The notes below the pieces were generated by a model, which had not been told where the DNA came from, did not search any database, and saw nothing but the letters and a program-made list of their open reading frames with translations. The translations under genes were made by a program, and so were the position numbers. Shown here piece by piece: positions 14,718-23,058 of a stretch of 64,000 nt of DNA. Every line of letters starts with the position of its first letter. Position 1 is the stretch's first letter. The stretch is from Planctomycetota bacterium (GTDB taxonomy: Bacteria > Planctomycetota > UBA1135 > GCA-002686595): contig JADJNY010000015.1 of assembly GCA_016714045.1 (NCBI GenBank), positions 62,001 through 126,000 on the forward strand, in the 5' to 3' direction.

Positions 14718-16850
14718 CTACCGCCCCGGCCCGCCCTCGACGCGCACGCGCAGGTCCACCGCCACGACCCCGCCCTCGAAGCACAGCAGAGGGTTCAACT
14801 CGAGCTCCGCGATCGACGGCTCCTCCATCGCGAGCTGCGACAGCCGCTGAATGAGCTCGACCAGCGCCTCCTCGTCGATCGCCGCCTGCCCGCGCACACC
14901 CGCGAGGATCGGCCAGCCCTTGATCTCGCGCACGAGCTCCCGCGCGCGCACGTCGCTCACCGGGCACAGCGCGAACGACACGTCTTTCAACACCTCGACC
15001 CACGTCCCGCCGAGCCCGAACATGAGCACCGGCCCGTACGACGGGTCGGCCTTGAAGCCAATCACGACCTCGCGCCCGCCGCGCAGCATCTTCTGCACGT
15101 TGACGCCTTCTGCTTCGGGTCGCATCAAGCGCGGGAACGTCGCGCGCACCGCGTCTTCGTCGCGCACGTCGAGCACGACGCCGCCGACGTCCGTCTTGTG
15201 CACGACGTTCGGCGCCGAGATCTTCATCACGACGGGGAACCCGACGCGCTTCGCGATGGCGACGGCCTCGTCCGCGCTGCGCGCGAGCCCGCCCGGCACC
15301 GCGGGGATGCCCCACACGCGCGACAGCGCGCGCCGGTCGTCGACGCCGAGCCAGCCGGGCTTCAACGCCGCGCGGCTCTTCGCGCGGTCGACGCGGAAGC
15401 GACGCACGCGGCCCTCCTTGCGCGCGAGGATGCGCCGCCGCTCGTCGAGCGCAGCGAGCGCACGCACGGCGGACTCGGGGTACAGGTAGATCGGCACCCA
15501 GTCCTGCCGCGCCTCGTTCGAGATCGCGCGCAGGACCTCGTCGCGCGACATGAAGCACCCGACGACGGGCTTCTTCGAGCCGCGCGCGGCCTCGAACACG
15601 GTGCGCGCGACGACGATCGGGTCGCGCGTGATCGGCGGGACGAACACCACGAGCACCATGTCGACCGTGCGGTCGGCGAGCAGCGCCTTGAGCGCGCCGC
15701 GGTAGTGCTCCTCCCCCGCGCCCGCGACCATGTCGATCGGGTTGACGACGGACGCCTCGGGCACGAGCAACGCGCGCAGTGTCCGTCGCGTCGCATCGGT
15801 GAGCGGCGCCATCTCGAGCCCGGAGCGCACGAGCGCGTCCGTCGCGAGGATCGCCGGCCCGCCCGCGTTCGTGAGCACCGCGACGCGCCGTCCGGCGGGC
15901 AGCGGCAGCTTCGACAGCGCGAGCCCGACGTCGAAGAGTTCCTCGACCGAGTTCACGCGCTGGACGCCGCATTCCTTGAGCAGCGCGTCGGCCGCCGCAT
16001 CGCCGCCGGCGAGCGAGCCCGTGTGGCTCGACGCCGCGAGCGCACCTTGCGACGAGCGCCCGGCCTTCACGGTGACGATCGCCTTCGTGCGGCTGACGCG
16101 CCGCGCGGTCGGCACGAAGTTGCGCGGGTTCCCGAACGACTCGAGGTAGAGCAGGATGCAGCGCAAATCCGGCTCGCGATCCCAGTACTCGAGCAGGTCG
16201 TTCGCGCTCACGTCCGCGCGGTTGCCCATCGAGACGAACATCGAGACGCCCAGGTGGATGTGATCGGCCTGCGCGAGGATCGCCTCGCCCATGGCCCCCG
16301 ACTGCGACACGAACGCGACGGGACCGGGCTGTGGGAAGCTGCGCGAGAACGACGCGTTGAGCCGCACGTCGAGCGCCGCATTCTGCACCCCCATGCAATT
16401 CGGACCGACGAGACGCATGCCGTTCCTCCGCGCGATCGCGAGGATGCGCGCTTCGGCCGCCGCTCCCTCGCCGCCGGTCTCGCGGAAGCCTGCGGTGATC
16501 ACGACCACGGCGCCCACCTTCTTCTTCGCGCACTGTTGGATCGCGCGCGCGACGCCTTCCTTCGGGATCGTGACGATCGCGAGGTCGACTTTGTCGCGGA
16601 TCGCGCCGACCGTGCGGTGGCACTTCACCGAGTGCAGCACGTCCGCCTTCGGGTTGACGGGGAACACCTTCCCCTCGAAGCCGCCCGTGATCAGGTTGTG
16701 GAGCACCTGCCAGCCGATCGAGCCCGGCCGCCGCGACGCGCCGATGACGGCGACGGACCGCGGACGGAAGAGCGCGTCGAGGCCGGAGCCGTTGCGCGGC
16801 GCGCGATGCGCGGCCTTGGGGGACGAGGACGAGCGGCTGGGTCGTTTCAT
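14718..16850 (-). CDS. ADP-forming acyl-CoA (acetyl-CoA) synthetase, fused alpha-beta form
   Basis: This 710-residue enzyme of the NDP-forming acyl-CoA synthetase family would convert acyl-CoA, ADP and phosphate to acid, CoA and ATP. The N-terminal CoA-binding Rossmann domain starts at 'LFRPRSVAVIGASRRPGSIG'. Succinyl-CoA-ligase-like domains follow, including 'PVAFVSQSGAMGEAIL' and the phospho-histidine loop 'SSHTGSLAG'. The C-terminal ATP-grasp region includes 'VVMKISAPNVVHKTDVGGV' and ends with 'ELELNPLLCFEGGVVAVD'. There is no acetyltransferase (GNAT) domain, so it is not a Pat-type lysine acetyltransferase. It is divergent from the DUF3050 gene, with a spacer of about 130 bases. Confidence 0.88.
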   Translation of the reverse strand: MKRPSRSSSSPKAAHRAPRNGSGLDALFRPRSVAVIGASRRPGSIGWQVLHNLITGGFEGKVFPVNPKADVLHSVKCHRTVGAIRDKVDLAIVTIPKEGVARAIQQCAKKKVGAVVVITAGFRETGGEGAAAEARILAIARRNGMRLVGPNCMGVQNAALDVRLNASFSRSFPQPGPVAFVSQSGAMGEAILAQADHIHLGVSMFVSMGNRADVSANDLLEYWDREPDLRCILLYLESFGNPRNFVPTARRVSRTKAIVTVKAGRSSQGALAASSHTGSLAGGDAAADALLKECGVQRVNSVEELFDVGLALSKLPLPAGRRVAVLTNAGGPAILATDALVRSGLEMAPLTDATRRTLRALLVPEASVVNPIDMVAGAGEEHYRGALKALLADRTVDMVLVVFVPPITRDPIVVARTVFEAARGSKKPVVGCFMSRDEVLRAISNEARQDWVPIYLYPESAVRALAALDERRRILARKEGRVRRFRVDRAKSRAALKPGWLGVDDRRALSRVWGIPAVPGGLARSADEAVAIAKRVGFPVVMKISAPNVVHKTDVGGVVLDVRDEDAVRATFPRLMRPEAEGVNVQKMLRGGREVVIGFKADPSYGPVLMFGLGGTWVEVLKDVSFALCPVSDVRARELVREIKGWPILAGVRGQAAIDEEALVELIQRLSQLAMEEPSIAELELNPLLCFEGGVVAVDLRVRVEGGPGR

Positions 16851-16981
16851 GGGGCGGGAGTTCTATCCGCGCTCTGCGGACGCGACGATCGCGACAAGAG
16901 CGTAGCGCGCGAACCAGACGGCCGAATCGACCCGTGTCCTGCCGTCTTGCAGCGCGCTCGCGCGCTCCCGATCCTTCCGGG

Positions 16982-17800
16982 ATGCCCGCGCCCCGCACCT
17001 ACGACGCCCTCGAGTCGTCCCTCGCCCCGCTTCGCGCCGAGCTCGTCGCCCATCCGCTCTATGGAAGCCTCGCGACGCTCGACGACGTCCGCTGCTTCCA
17101 GGAACGTCACGTGTTCGCCGTGTGGGACTTCATGTCGCTCTTGAAGAGCCTCCAGCGCGCCGTCACGTGCGTCGACGTGCCCTGGACGCCGCGCGCGGAC
17201 CGGCTCAGCGCCCGGTTGATCAACGAGATCGTGCTCGGCGAGGAGAGCGACGACGCGCCCGGCGGCGGCTACACGAGCCACTTCGAGCTCTACCGCGCCG
17301 CGATGGAGGAAGCGGGCGCCGACACGCGCCGCGTCGACGCGTTCGTGGGGCGGATCCGGCTCGGGGCGACGGTCGAGGACGCGTTGGAGCGCGCGGAGAC
17401 TCCGCTCGCGGCGCGGCGCTTCGTGCTCGACACGTTCGCGACGCTACGCACGCACTCGCTCCCCCGCATCGCGGCGGCGTTCACGCTCGGCCGCGAGGAC
17501 GTGATCCCCGACATGTTCGTGCGCCTCGTCGACGACCTCTCGCGCGATTCCGGCGGACGCCTCGCGCTCTTCCGCGAGTACCTCGAGCGCCACATCCACC
17601 TCGACGGCGAACGCCACGGTCCGATGGCGAAGCGCCTCCTCGAGCACGTGTGCGGCGACGACGAGCACGCCTGGAGCGAAGCGCACGCGGGCGCGCGCGA
17701 CGCGCTCCGCTCGCGCATCCAGTTCTGGACCGACGTCCGTGCCGCGCTTTCTTCCAACGCGGTGAACTCGACGACGACGGTCGCTGCGGCTCGCTCCTGA
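16982..17800 (+). CDS. DUF3050 family protein (heme-oxygenase-like helical fold)
   Basis: This soluble 272-residue protein of the DUF3050 family shows the conserved segments 'HPLYGSLATLDDVRCFQERHVFAVWDFMSLLKSLQ', 'INEIVLGEESDD' and 'SHFELYRAAMEEAG', plus late 'EYLERHIHLDGERHGPMA' histidines and glutamates. The spaced Glu/His residues suit a di-metal helical bundle of the heme-oxygenase-like superfamily. The function is not established. The start was chosen at the ATG giving 'MPAPRTYD'. It is a single plus-strand gene, divergent from the acyl-CoA synthetase gene. Confidence 0.8.
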   Translation: MPAPRTYDALESSLAPLRAELVAHPLYGSLATLDDVRCFQERHVFAVWDFMSLLKSLQRAVTCVDVPWTPRADRLSARLINEIVLGEESDDAPGGGYTSHFELYRAAMEEAGADTRRVDAFVGRIRLGATVEDALERAETPLAARRFVLDTFATLRTHSLPRIAAAFTLGREDVIPDMFVRLVDDLSRDSGGRLALFREYLERHIHLDGERHGPMAKRLLEHVCGDDEHAWSEAHAGARDALRSRIQFWTDVRAALSSNAVNSTTTVAAARS

Positions 17801-18039
17801 TCGACGCTGTCGACGCGCTCGAGAATTCGGAGCGCACGCTCCTCGTGTTCGCGAGAACGCAAACGCCCCCACCGTGAGAGTGCCTCGCTCGAAGCTCACG
17901 CGAGACTGGAACGCATGCGAACGAGTCCGCAGCCACCGAGGGCGCGCTACGCGGTGTCGAGCACGGCCTCGGGATCACCCAATCCGTCGAGCCCATGCGC
18001 ACGCAAAGTGTGCGAGCTCGCTCAGCGGGCGACGGTAAG

Positions 18040-18155
18040 GACAAAAAGGGGGAGCGGCAGCCTTGCGGCCACCGCTCCCGGGAGATCGACCTCTACCGAG
18101 CTTCCCGGGTACCGTGTCGCTCGCATGATCACGGCACCTCTCGGCAGAGTTCGAC
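18040..18155 (-). ncRNA. Candidate small structured RNA
   Basis: The minus strand of the 17801-18257 spacer carries a promoter-like pair (18162-18188), about 115 bases of highly paired sequence, and a textbook intrinsic terminator (18041-18079). The main stem pairs 18140-18153 with 18087-18100 (14 pairs, one mismatch and one G-U). Inside it, a GUGCCGUG / CACGGUAC helix closes a 13-base loop. It does not match the conserved loops of SRP RNA, 6S RNA, tmRNA or riboswitches I know. It begins about 100 bases after the sulfatase stop on the same strand, so read-through from that gene is also possible. The rest of the spacer (17801-18039) shows nothing. Confidence 0.5.
18041..18079 (-). terminator. 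Intrinsic terminator with U-tract
   Basis: On the minus strand an 8-bp GC stem (18072-18079 with 18050-18057), extended by an inner 3-bp stem, is followed by CCTTTTTG (18042-18049). It is the clearest factor-independent terminator in the window. It serves the candidate small RNA and any read-through from the sulfatase gene. Confidence 0.75.
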
Positions 18156-18161
18156 CGCCCG

Positions 18162-18188
18162 ATCATAGCGTGCGGCACGAAAACGCAA
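18162..18188 (-). promoter_or_regulatory. Sigma70-like promoter for the candidate small RNA
   Basis: On the minus strand TATGAT (18162-18167) is preceded at 15-16 bases by TTGCGT (18183-18188). The flanks are AT-richer than the surroundings. Predicted transcription begins near 18155. Confidence 0.45.
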
Positions 18189-18257
18189 GCCCTCTCCTCT
18201 GTGCGCAGCCTGACTTTTTCGGCGGCGACGCTCGCGGCTGACCGCGCCCTGGGGTGA

Positions 18258-19910
18258 CTAGCGCGGCCCCGCCGGGGGCCTGACTTCCTCGGATCTTCGT
18301 CCCGACGGGCCGGGAGCCGCGTCGTCATCCTCCCCCGCGTAGCCGAGGGCCCGCAGCTCCCGCAGCGCTTTCCCATCGAGCTCCAGCGCGCCGGGGGCGG
18401 CGGCCAGTCGATTGCGGAGCCAGCGGTCCTGTTCTGCCTGGCGCTCCAACAGCCCGCGGAGCCATTGGACCTCCTCGGGGTGCTCCCGGGCGACATCGAC
18501 GAGCTCGCCCGGGTCCGCCCGGCGGTCGTAGAGCCAGGTCCGGTTCGTCCGGGGCTCGTGGACGAGCCGCCAACGCTCGTCGCGCACGCTGTACTGGGGC
18601 GGTTGGTCGGGAGCGACCCGACGAGCGTGGCTGAACGCGACCCGCGCGGGCTCGAGGGCCGCCTCCCCCACGAGCCACGGGGCGCGACTCCGACCCTGGA
18701 ACGCGAACCCGGCGACGTCGAGACCGAGAAGCTCGAGCACCGTCGGCGCCACGTCGACCGACCGGACGAGCCCGGCGAGGCGACGCGGCGCGGACGATCC
18801 GCCCGGAACGCGCACGAGGAGCGGCACGCGCAGGGCCTCTTCGTGGAGCACGTTCGAATGCTCCATCTCGCCGTGGTCGCCGAGCCCCTCCCCGTGGTCG
18901 CTCGTCACGATCACGAGCGTGTCGTCCGCGACGCCGAGCTCGTCGAGCGCGCGCCACAGCTCGAGCAGCGCGTCGTCGGTCGTGCGGATGCTCGCGTCGT
19001 AGAGGTCGCGGACGAGGTCGACGACCGGCGGGCAGCGCACGGCGTCCGACGGCGCGACGCCGAGCTCGCGCGCGCGCCGCTCGAACGCGTCGGGGTCGTC
19101 GAGCGCGGGCAGGCCGGCGAGCGGGCACTGGTAGAGGTGCTGGAGGAGCAGGAGCGCGTCCTCGCGCGTCGCCGCGCGCTCCCGGTTCCAGCGCTCGATC
19201 GCCCCGGCGACGCGCGCGTGGTCGGCGGCCTCGTCGAAGGCGGGGCGGAAGCGGCGGACGTTCGCCTCCTCCGTCCAGTACGGCGCGTGGATCTCGTACG
19301 TGTGGAAGAACAGGAAGAAGGGCTGCTCGCGCGGCTCGCGCAGCCACGCGAGCGTGCGCGCCAGGTTGTCGGGGAGGCGGCTCTTCGCGAGGAGGTGCGT
19401 GACGTTCGGGTCGTCGTCGCCCGGCGTGCTCGGGAAGACCTGGAAGCCCTGCCCCAGGCCGAAGTCGGGGCGCGCGTAGCCGCCCTCCGTGAACGCGGCG
19501 GTCGCGTAGCCGCGTGCGGAGAGCACCTCGGCGAGCGTCGTGACCTTCTCGCTCATCTTCCCCGGGTTGAACTCGCCCTGGACCCCGTGCACCTCGGGGT
19601 AGAGCGACGTCATCAGCGAGAGGAGCGAAGCGACCGTGAGCGGCGCGGCGGACTGGCAGTCCTCGAAGACGAACGCGTCCTTCGCGAGCGCTTCGAGCCC
19701 GGGCGCCGTCGCGCGCGCCGCGCCGTAGGTCGGGAGCCGGTCCGCGCGCAGGGTGTCGAGCAAGACGATGAGCACGTTGCGCGCCTTCGCGGGCGGCGCG
19801 ACGGGCGCGGGCTCGGGCGCGCAGCTCCCGAGGAGGACCGCGAGGAGGAGCGCGCGGCCCACGCGCGCACGCGACGACGGCGGGGAGGGCGGGTCCGGAG
19901 TTCGAGCCAT
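18258..19910 (-). CDS. Sulfatase-fold (alkaline phosphatase superfamily) lipoprotein
   Basis: This protein of about 550 residues has a lipobox 'LLAVLLGSC' near residue 30 and the sulfatase N-terminal signature 'NVLIVLLDTLRADRLPTYG'. Metal ligands are visible in 'IVTSDHGEGLGDHGEMEHSN'. The nucleophile loop reads 'SAAPLTVASLLSLMTS'. The position of the formylglycine Cys/Ser of classical C-x-P-x-R sulfatases is threonine, so it may be a threonine-nucleophile phospho-transferase or an atypical hydrolase rather than a true sulfatase. The start was set at the ATG giving 'MARTPD'; one 18 bases upstream is possible. It is divergent from a run of GT-C-type genes, so a role in surface glycan modification is plausible. 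Confidence 0.8.
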   Translation of the reverse strand: MARTPDPPSPPSSRARVGRALLLAVLLGSCAPEPAPVAPPAKARNVLIVLLDTLRADRLPTYGAARATAPGLEALAKDAFVFEDCQSAAPLTVASLLSLMTSLYPEVHGVQGEFNPGKMSEKVTTLAEVLSARGYATAAFTEGGYARPDFGLGQGFQVFPSTPGDDDPNVTHLLAKSRLPDNLARTLAWLREPREQPFFLFFHTYEIHAPYWTEEANVRRFRPAFDEAADHARVAGAIERWNRERAATREDALLLLQHLYQCPLAGLPALDDPDAFERRARELGVAPSDAVRCPPVVDLVRDLYDASIRTTDDALLELWRALDELGVADDTLVIVTSDHGEGLGDHGEMEHSNVLHEEALRVPLLVRVPGGSSAPRRLAGLVRSVDVAPTVLELLGLDVAGFAFQGRSRAPWLVGEAALEPARVAFSHARRVAPDQPPQYSVRDERWRLVHEPRTNRTWLYDRRADPGELVDVAREHPEEVQWLRGLLERQAEQDRWLRNRLAAAPGALELDGKALRELRALGYAGEDDDAAPGPSGRRSEEVRPPAGPR

Positions 19911-19978
19911 GGGGTGGACGTGGGTCACTGTACACGGCGAGGTGCGACGGCTCTCGGGGCGGGAGGTGGCCGTGGAGG

Positions 19979-21493
19979 ATGAGGCGCGCGAGGCGCTACA
20001 GTCGCGGTGTGAATCGCCTCCAAGGGCTGCGGGTCGTCCTGGGCGCGCTCGCGCTCCTCGCGCTCGTCGTCCTCGCCGGGGTCGTCGCGGCTCGCGCGGA
20101 CCATCCGTTCGAGCTCGAGTGGCAGGAAGGCGGTGTCCTCGCGCACGTCGAGCGCGTGCTCGCGGGCGAGCCGCTGTACACGGCGCCGGGCCTCGAGTTC
20201 ATCGCGTTCCCCTACCCGCCGCTCTACTACGTCGTCGGCGCGGCGGTCGCTCACGTCGGCGGCGCGGGGTTCCTCGCGCTGCGGCTCGTGTCCATCCTGT
20301 CGACGATCGCGGCGCTGATCGTGATCCACCGGTGGACGGCGCGGCGCTCGCAGTCGGCGCTCGCGGGGCTCGTCGCGGCCGGGCTCTTCGCGGCGGCGTA
20401 CCGCCTCTCCGGCGCATGGCTCGACGTCGCGCGCGTCGACGCGCTGTCGCTCGCGCTGACGCTCGCGGGGCTCGCTTGGTTGGACGCGCGGCGCGGCGTC
20501 GGACACGCGGTGGGCGCCGGGTGCGTGCTGTTCCTCGCGTTCTTCGCGAAGCAGAGCGCGCTCCTCCCCGCGGCGGGGTGCATCGCCGGCCTCGCGCTGG
20601 GTTCGCGGCGCGATGCGCTCGCGTGCGCCGGCACGCTCCTCGCGCTCGTCGCGGCGACCACGCTCGTCCTCGACGCGCGCACCGACGGCTGGTACCGCGC
20701 CTACGTGTTCGATCAGCTCGCGGGACAGGGCCTCGATGCGGGGCTCGCGCTGGGCTTCGCGAAGGAGATCTCGGTCGCCTACGCGCCGCTGATCGCGCTC
20801 GCGGGCCTCGTCGCATGGCGCGGGACGCGCGACGCGCACCGCGACCTCGCCCAGGACGCGGGCGAGCCGAAACGCGGCGTCGCGCCGTTCGCGGGCGCGC
20901 TCGTCGGCTTCCTGCTCGTCGCGGGCGTCGGCCGAGCCCATCCCGGCGGATACGACAACACGCTGCTCCCCGCGTGCGCCGCGGCCGCGGTCGGGTTCGG
21001 TTGCGCGCTGGCGCGGCTCCACGCCGCCGGTGGCTGGGTCGCGACCGCGGCCGGCGTGCTCGGCGTGCTCCAGTTCGCGCTCCTCGCCTACGACCCGCGC
21101 GCGCAGCTCCCCACGGAAGCGGATCGCACGCGCGGCGCCGCGCTCGTCGAGCGCCTGCGCGCGACGCCGGGCGAGGTCTGGATGCCCGACCACGGCTACC
21201 TCGCGGAGCGCGCGGGGAAGCGTCCGTCCGCGCACGGCATGGCCGTGATCGACCTCCTGCGCTCGAACGACCGCGCGACGGCGCAACGCTTCGTCGACGA
21301 GCTCGTGCGCGCGATCGAGGAGCGTCGCTACGCCGCGATCGTGCTGGATCGGCCGTGGGACGACGATCTGCCGCCGCTCGCCCGCCGGTATCGGCGCGAC
21401 GCCGTGGCCTGGCCGGACGAGCGCGCGCTCGTGCCCGTCACCGGCGATCCGCGGCGGCCCGCGTGGTGGTACTCTCCGCGCCGCGACGAGTAG
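19979..21493 (+). CDS. GT-C-type polytopic membrane glycosyltransferase-like protein
   Basis: This 504-residue protein has about ten transmembrane helices. The first periplasmic loop carries 'FELEWQEGGVLAHVERVLAGEPLY' followed by 'FPYPPLYYV'. That arrangement, with acidic residues after helix 1, is common in ArnT/PMT-like GT-C transferases that use polyprenyl-phosphate sugars. 'RVDALSLAL' and 'FFAKQSALLPA' match the same family by eye. The acceptor is unknown. A GTG ten codons downstream of the chosen ATG is an alternative start. It lies 13 bases before a second GT-C-like gene and is probably part of one operon with the SGNH gene. Confidence 0.7.
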   Translation: MRRARRYSRGVNRLQGLRVVLGALALLALVVLAGVVAARADHPFELEWQEGGVLAHVERVLAGEPLYTAPGLEFIAFPYPPLYYVVGAAVAHVGGAGFLALRLVSILSTIAALIVIHRWTARRSQSALAGLVAAGLFAAAYRLSGAWLDVARVDALSLALTLAGLAWLDARRGVGHAVGAGCVLFLAFFAKQSALLPAAGCIAGLALGSRRDALACAGTLLALVAATTLVLDARTDGWYRAYVFDQLAGQGLDAGLALGFAKEISVAYAPLIALAGLVAWRGTRDAHRDLAQDAGEPKRGVAPFAGALVGFLLVAGVGRAHPGGYDNTLLPACAAAAVGFGCALARLHAAGGWVATAAGVLGVLQFALLAYDPRAQLPTEADRTRGAALVERLRATPGEVWMPDHGYLAERAGKRPSAHGMAVIDLLRSNDRATAQRFVDELVRAIEERRYAAIVLDRPWDDDLPPLARRYRRDAVAWPDERALVPVTGDPRRPAWWYSPRRDE

Positions 21494-21506
21494 CGCGCAG
21501 CACGCC

Positions 21507-23033
21507 GTGAGCCCGACCTCGCCCGAGCACGAACCCACGCGCGCGCGTTCGATCCTCCTCGTCGCGCTCGGCGTCGTCGCCGTCGCGGCCGCAATCGCCT
21601 GGCTCTTCGTGGGCACGGGCCCGAGCGACGACGACTTCATCGTCCAGCGCTACGCGCGGAACTTCGTCGACGGCCGCGGGCTCGTCTTCGACGACGGCGT
21701 GCGCGTCGAGGGCTTCACGTGCCCGCTGTGGTTGTTCCTCCTCGCGGGCGTGATGGCGCTCGGCGGGACGGCGGCGGCGGTCGGACCGTGGATCGGATCG
21801 GCCGCGGTCGCGGGGAGTGCCTTGCTCGCGCTCGCGCGCGCGCGAGCGACGGTCGGCGAGCACGCGTCGATCGCGCGCGGAGGCGCCGTCGCCGCCGCGT
21901 TCGCGATCGCCGCGAGCGCCGCGACTGCGTACCACGCCGCGCTCGGGCTCGGGACGGCGCTGGCGGGCTTCCTCGTCCTCGCCTGGTTCGTCGCGGCGGA
22001 GCGCGCGGAGCGGCGCGGCAGCTCGCACGTCCTCGCGGGCGTCTGCCTCGGCCTCGCGACGCTGCTCCGACCGGAGACGGCGGGGCTCGCGCTCCCGTGG
22101 CTCGTCGCGGTTCCGCGCGGACGGCGGATCGTCGCCGGGCTCGCGTTCGCGGCGTGGAGCGGCGGCTGGCTCGTGTTCCGCGTCGCGTACTACGGCGAGT
22201 GGCTGCCGATGACGCACTACGTGAAGAAGCTCGCGCTCGTCGACGACCTCGCGTACGGCGCGGACTACCTCGCGCGCGCGACGCTCGACACCGGCGTCGT
22301 GCTCCTGTTCGGCGTCGGCGTGCTTGCGCGTCTCCTTCGCCGCGCGCCCAGCGGACGGATGACGACCGCCGCGCTCGCGGGCGTCGGGGTGTCGCTCGCG
22401 CTCGTCGCGTGGGCCGGCGGCGACTACATGCCGGTCGCGCGCTTCGTCGTGCCCGTGCTGCCGCTCCTCCTCGTGCTCGCGTGCGACGCGATCGCCGAGC
22501 TCCTCGCGCACCGCGTGGTACTCGCGCGCGCCGCGCTCCTCGTGCTCGTCGCGTTCGGCGCGTGGCCGTGCCTCGAGCTCGCCGAGCTCCAGGGCCGTCA
22601 CCGCTTCTACGAAGAGCGCTGGATCGCGATCGGGAAGGAGCTCGGCGCGCGCTTCCCCGCCGATACGCGCGTCGCGACGGCGCCGATCGGCGCGATCGGC
22701 TTCCATTCGCGGCTCCCGATCGTCGACCTGCTCGGCTTGACGAACGCCGCGGTGCGCCGCGCGGAGCCCGACCTGTCGATCACGATGAAGGGCCACCACC
22801 GCTACGACGCGGACTGGGCGCTCGCGCAGGAGCCCGACCTCGTGCTCCTCGGAAACGGCGTGCTGCTCCCCGGCCAACGCACCTTGCAGGTCAGCGCGTG
22901 GGAACGCACCCTCGTCCAGCACCCGCGCTTCGCGGCCGAATACGAGCAGCTCGTGCTCCCGATCCCGGGGAGCTACGACCTGTTCCTCTTCCGCCGACGC
23001 GCGAGCGCGGGGAGGAGTCCAGGAGCGCGATGA
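21507..23033 (+). CDS. GT-C-type polytopic membrane glycosyltransferase-like protein
   Basis: This 508-residue protein with a GTG start has about ten helices. Its first loop, 'SDDDFIVQRYARNFVDGRGLVFDDGVRVEGFTCPLW', is typical of arabinofuranosyltransferase-like and other GT-C proteins ('DD..RYA.N...G.G.V...G..VEG.T'). The C-terminal soluble part includes 'GAIGFHSRLPIVDLLGLTN', also common in this family. It follows the previous transferase by 13 bases and precedes the SGNH gene by 25. The group probably builds or modifies a surface glycan. Donor and acceptor cannot be told from sequence. Confidence 0.72.
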   Translation: MSPTSPEHEPTRARSILLVALGVVAVAAAIAWLFVGTGPSDDDFIVQRYARNFVDGRGLVFDDGVRVEGFTCPLWLFLLAGVMALGGTAAAVGPWIGSAAVAGSALLALARARATVGEHASIARGGAVAAAFAIAASAATAYHAALGLGTALAGFLVLAWFVAAERAERRGSSHVLAGVCLGLATLLRPETAGLALPWLVAVPRGRRIVAGLAFAAWSGGWLVFRVAYYGEWLPMTHYVKKLALVDDLAYGADYLARATLDTGVVLLFGVGVLARLLRRAPSGRMTTAALAGVGVSLALVAWAGGDYMPVARFVVPVLPLLLVLACDAIAELLAHRVVLARAALLVLVAFGAWPCLELAELQGRHRFYEERWIAIGKELGARFPADTRVATAPIGAIGFHSRLPIVDLLGLTNAAVRRAEPDLSITMKGHHRYDADWALAQEPDLVLLGNGVLLPGQRTLQVSAWERTLVQHPRFAAEYEQLVLPIPGSYDLFLFRRRASAGRSPGAR

Positions 23034-23058
23034 ACGCGACGAGAGGACCGAGAGCGCG

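Noticed and set aside
14718..16850. Pat-type protein lysine acetyltransferase
   Set aside because: The acyl-CoA synthetase domains are complete, but no GNAT domain is present at either end.
16982..17800. Heme oxygenase
   Set aside because: The helical pattern and His/Glu positions fit DUF3050, but the heme oxygenase proximal-His signature is not clear.
18040..18155. SRP RNA, 6S RNA or riboswitch for the structured spacer
   Set aside because: The SRP apical loop, the 6S bubble and the conserved riboswitch cores I know are not present. It is kept only as an unclassified candidate RNA.
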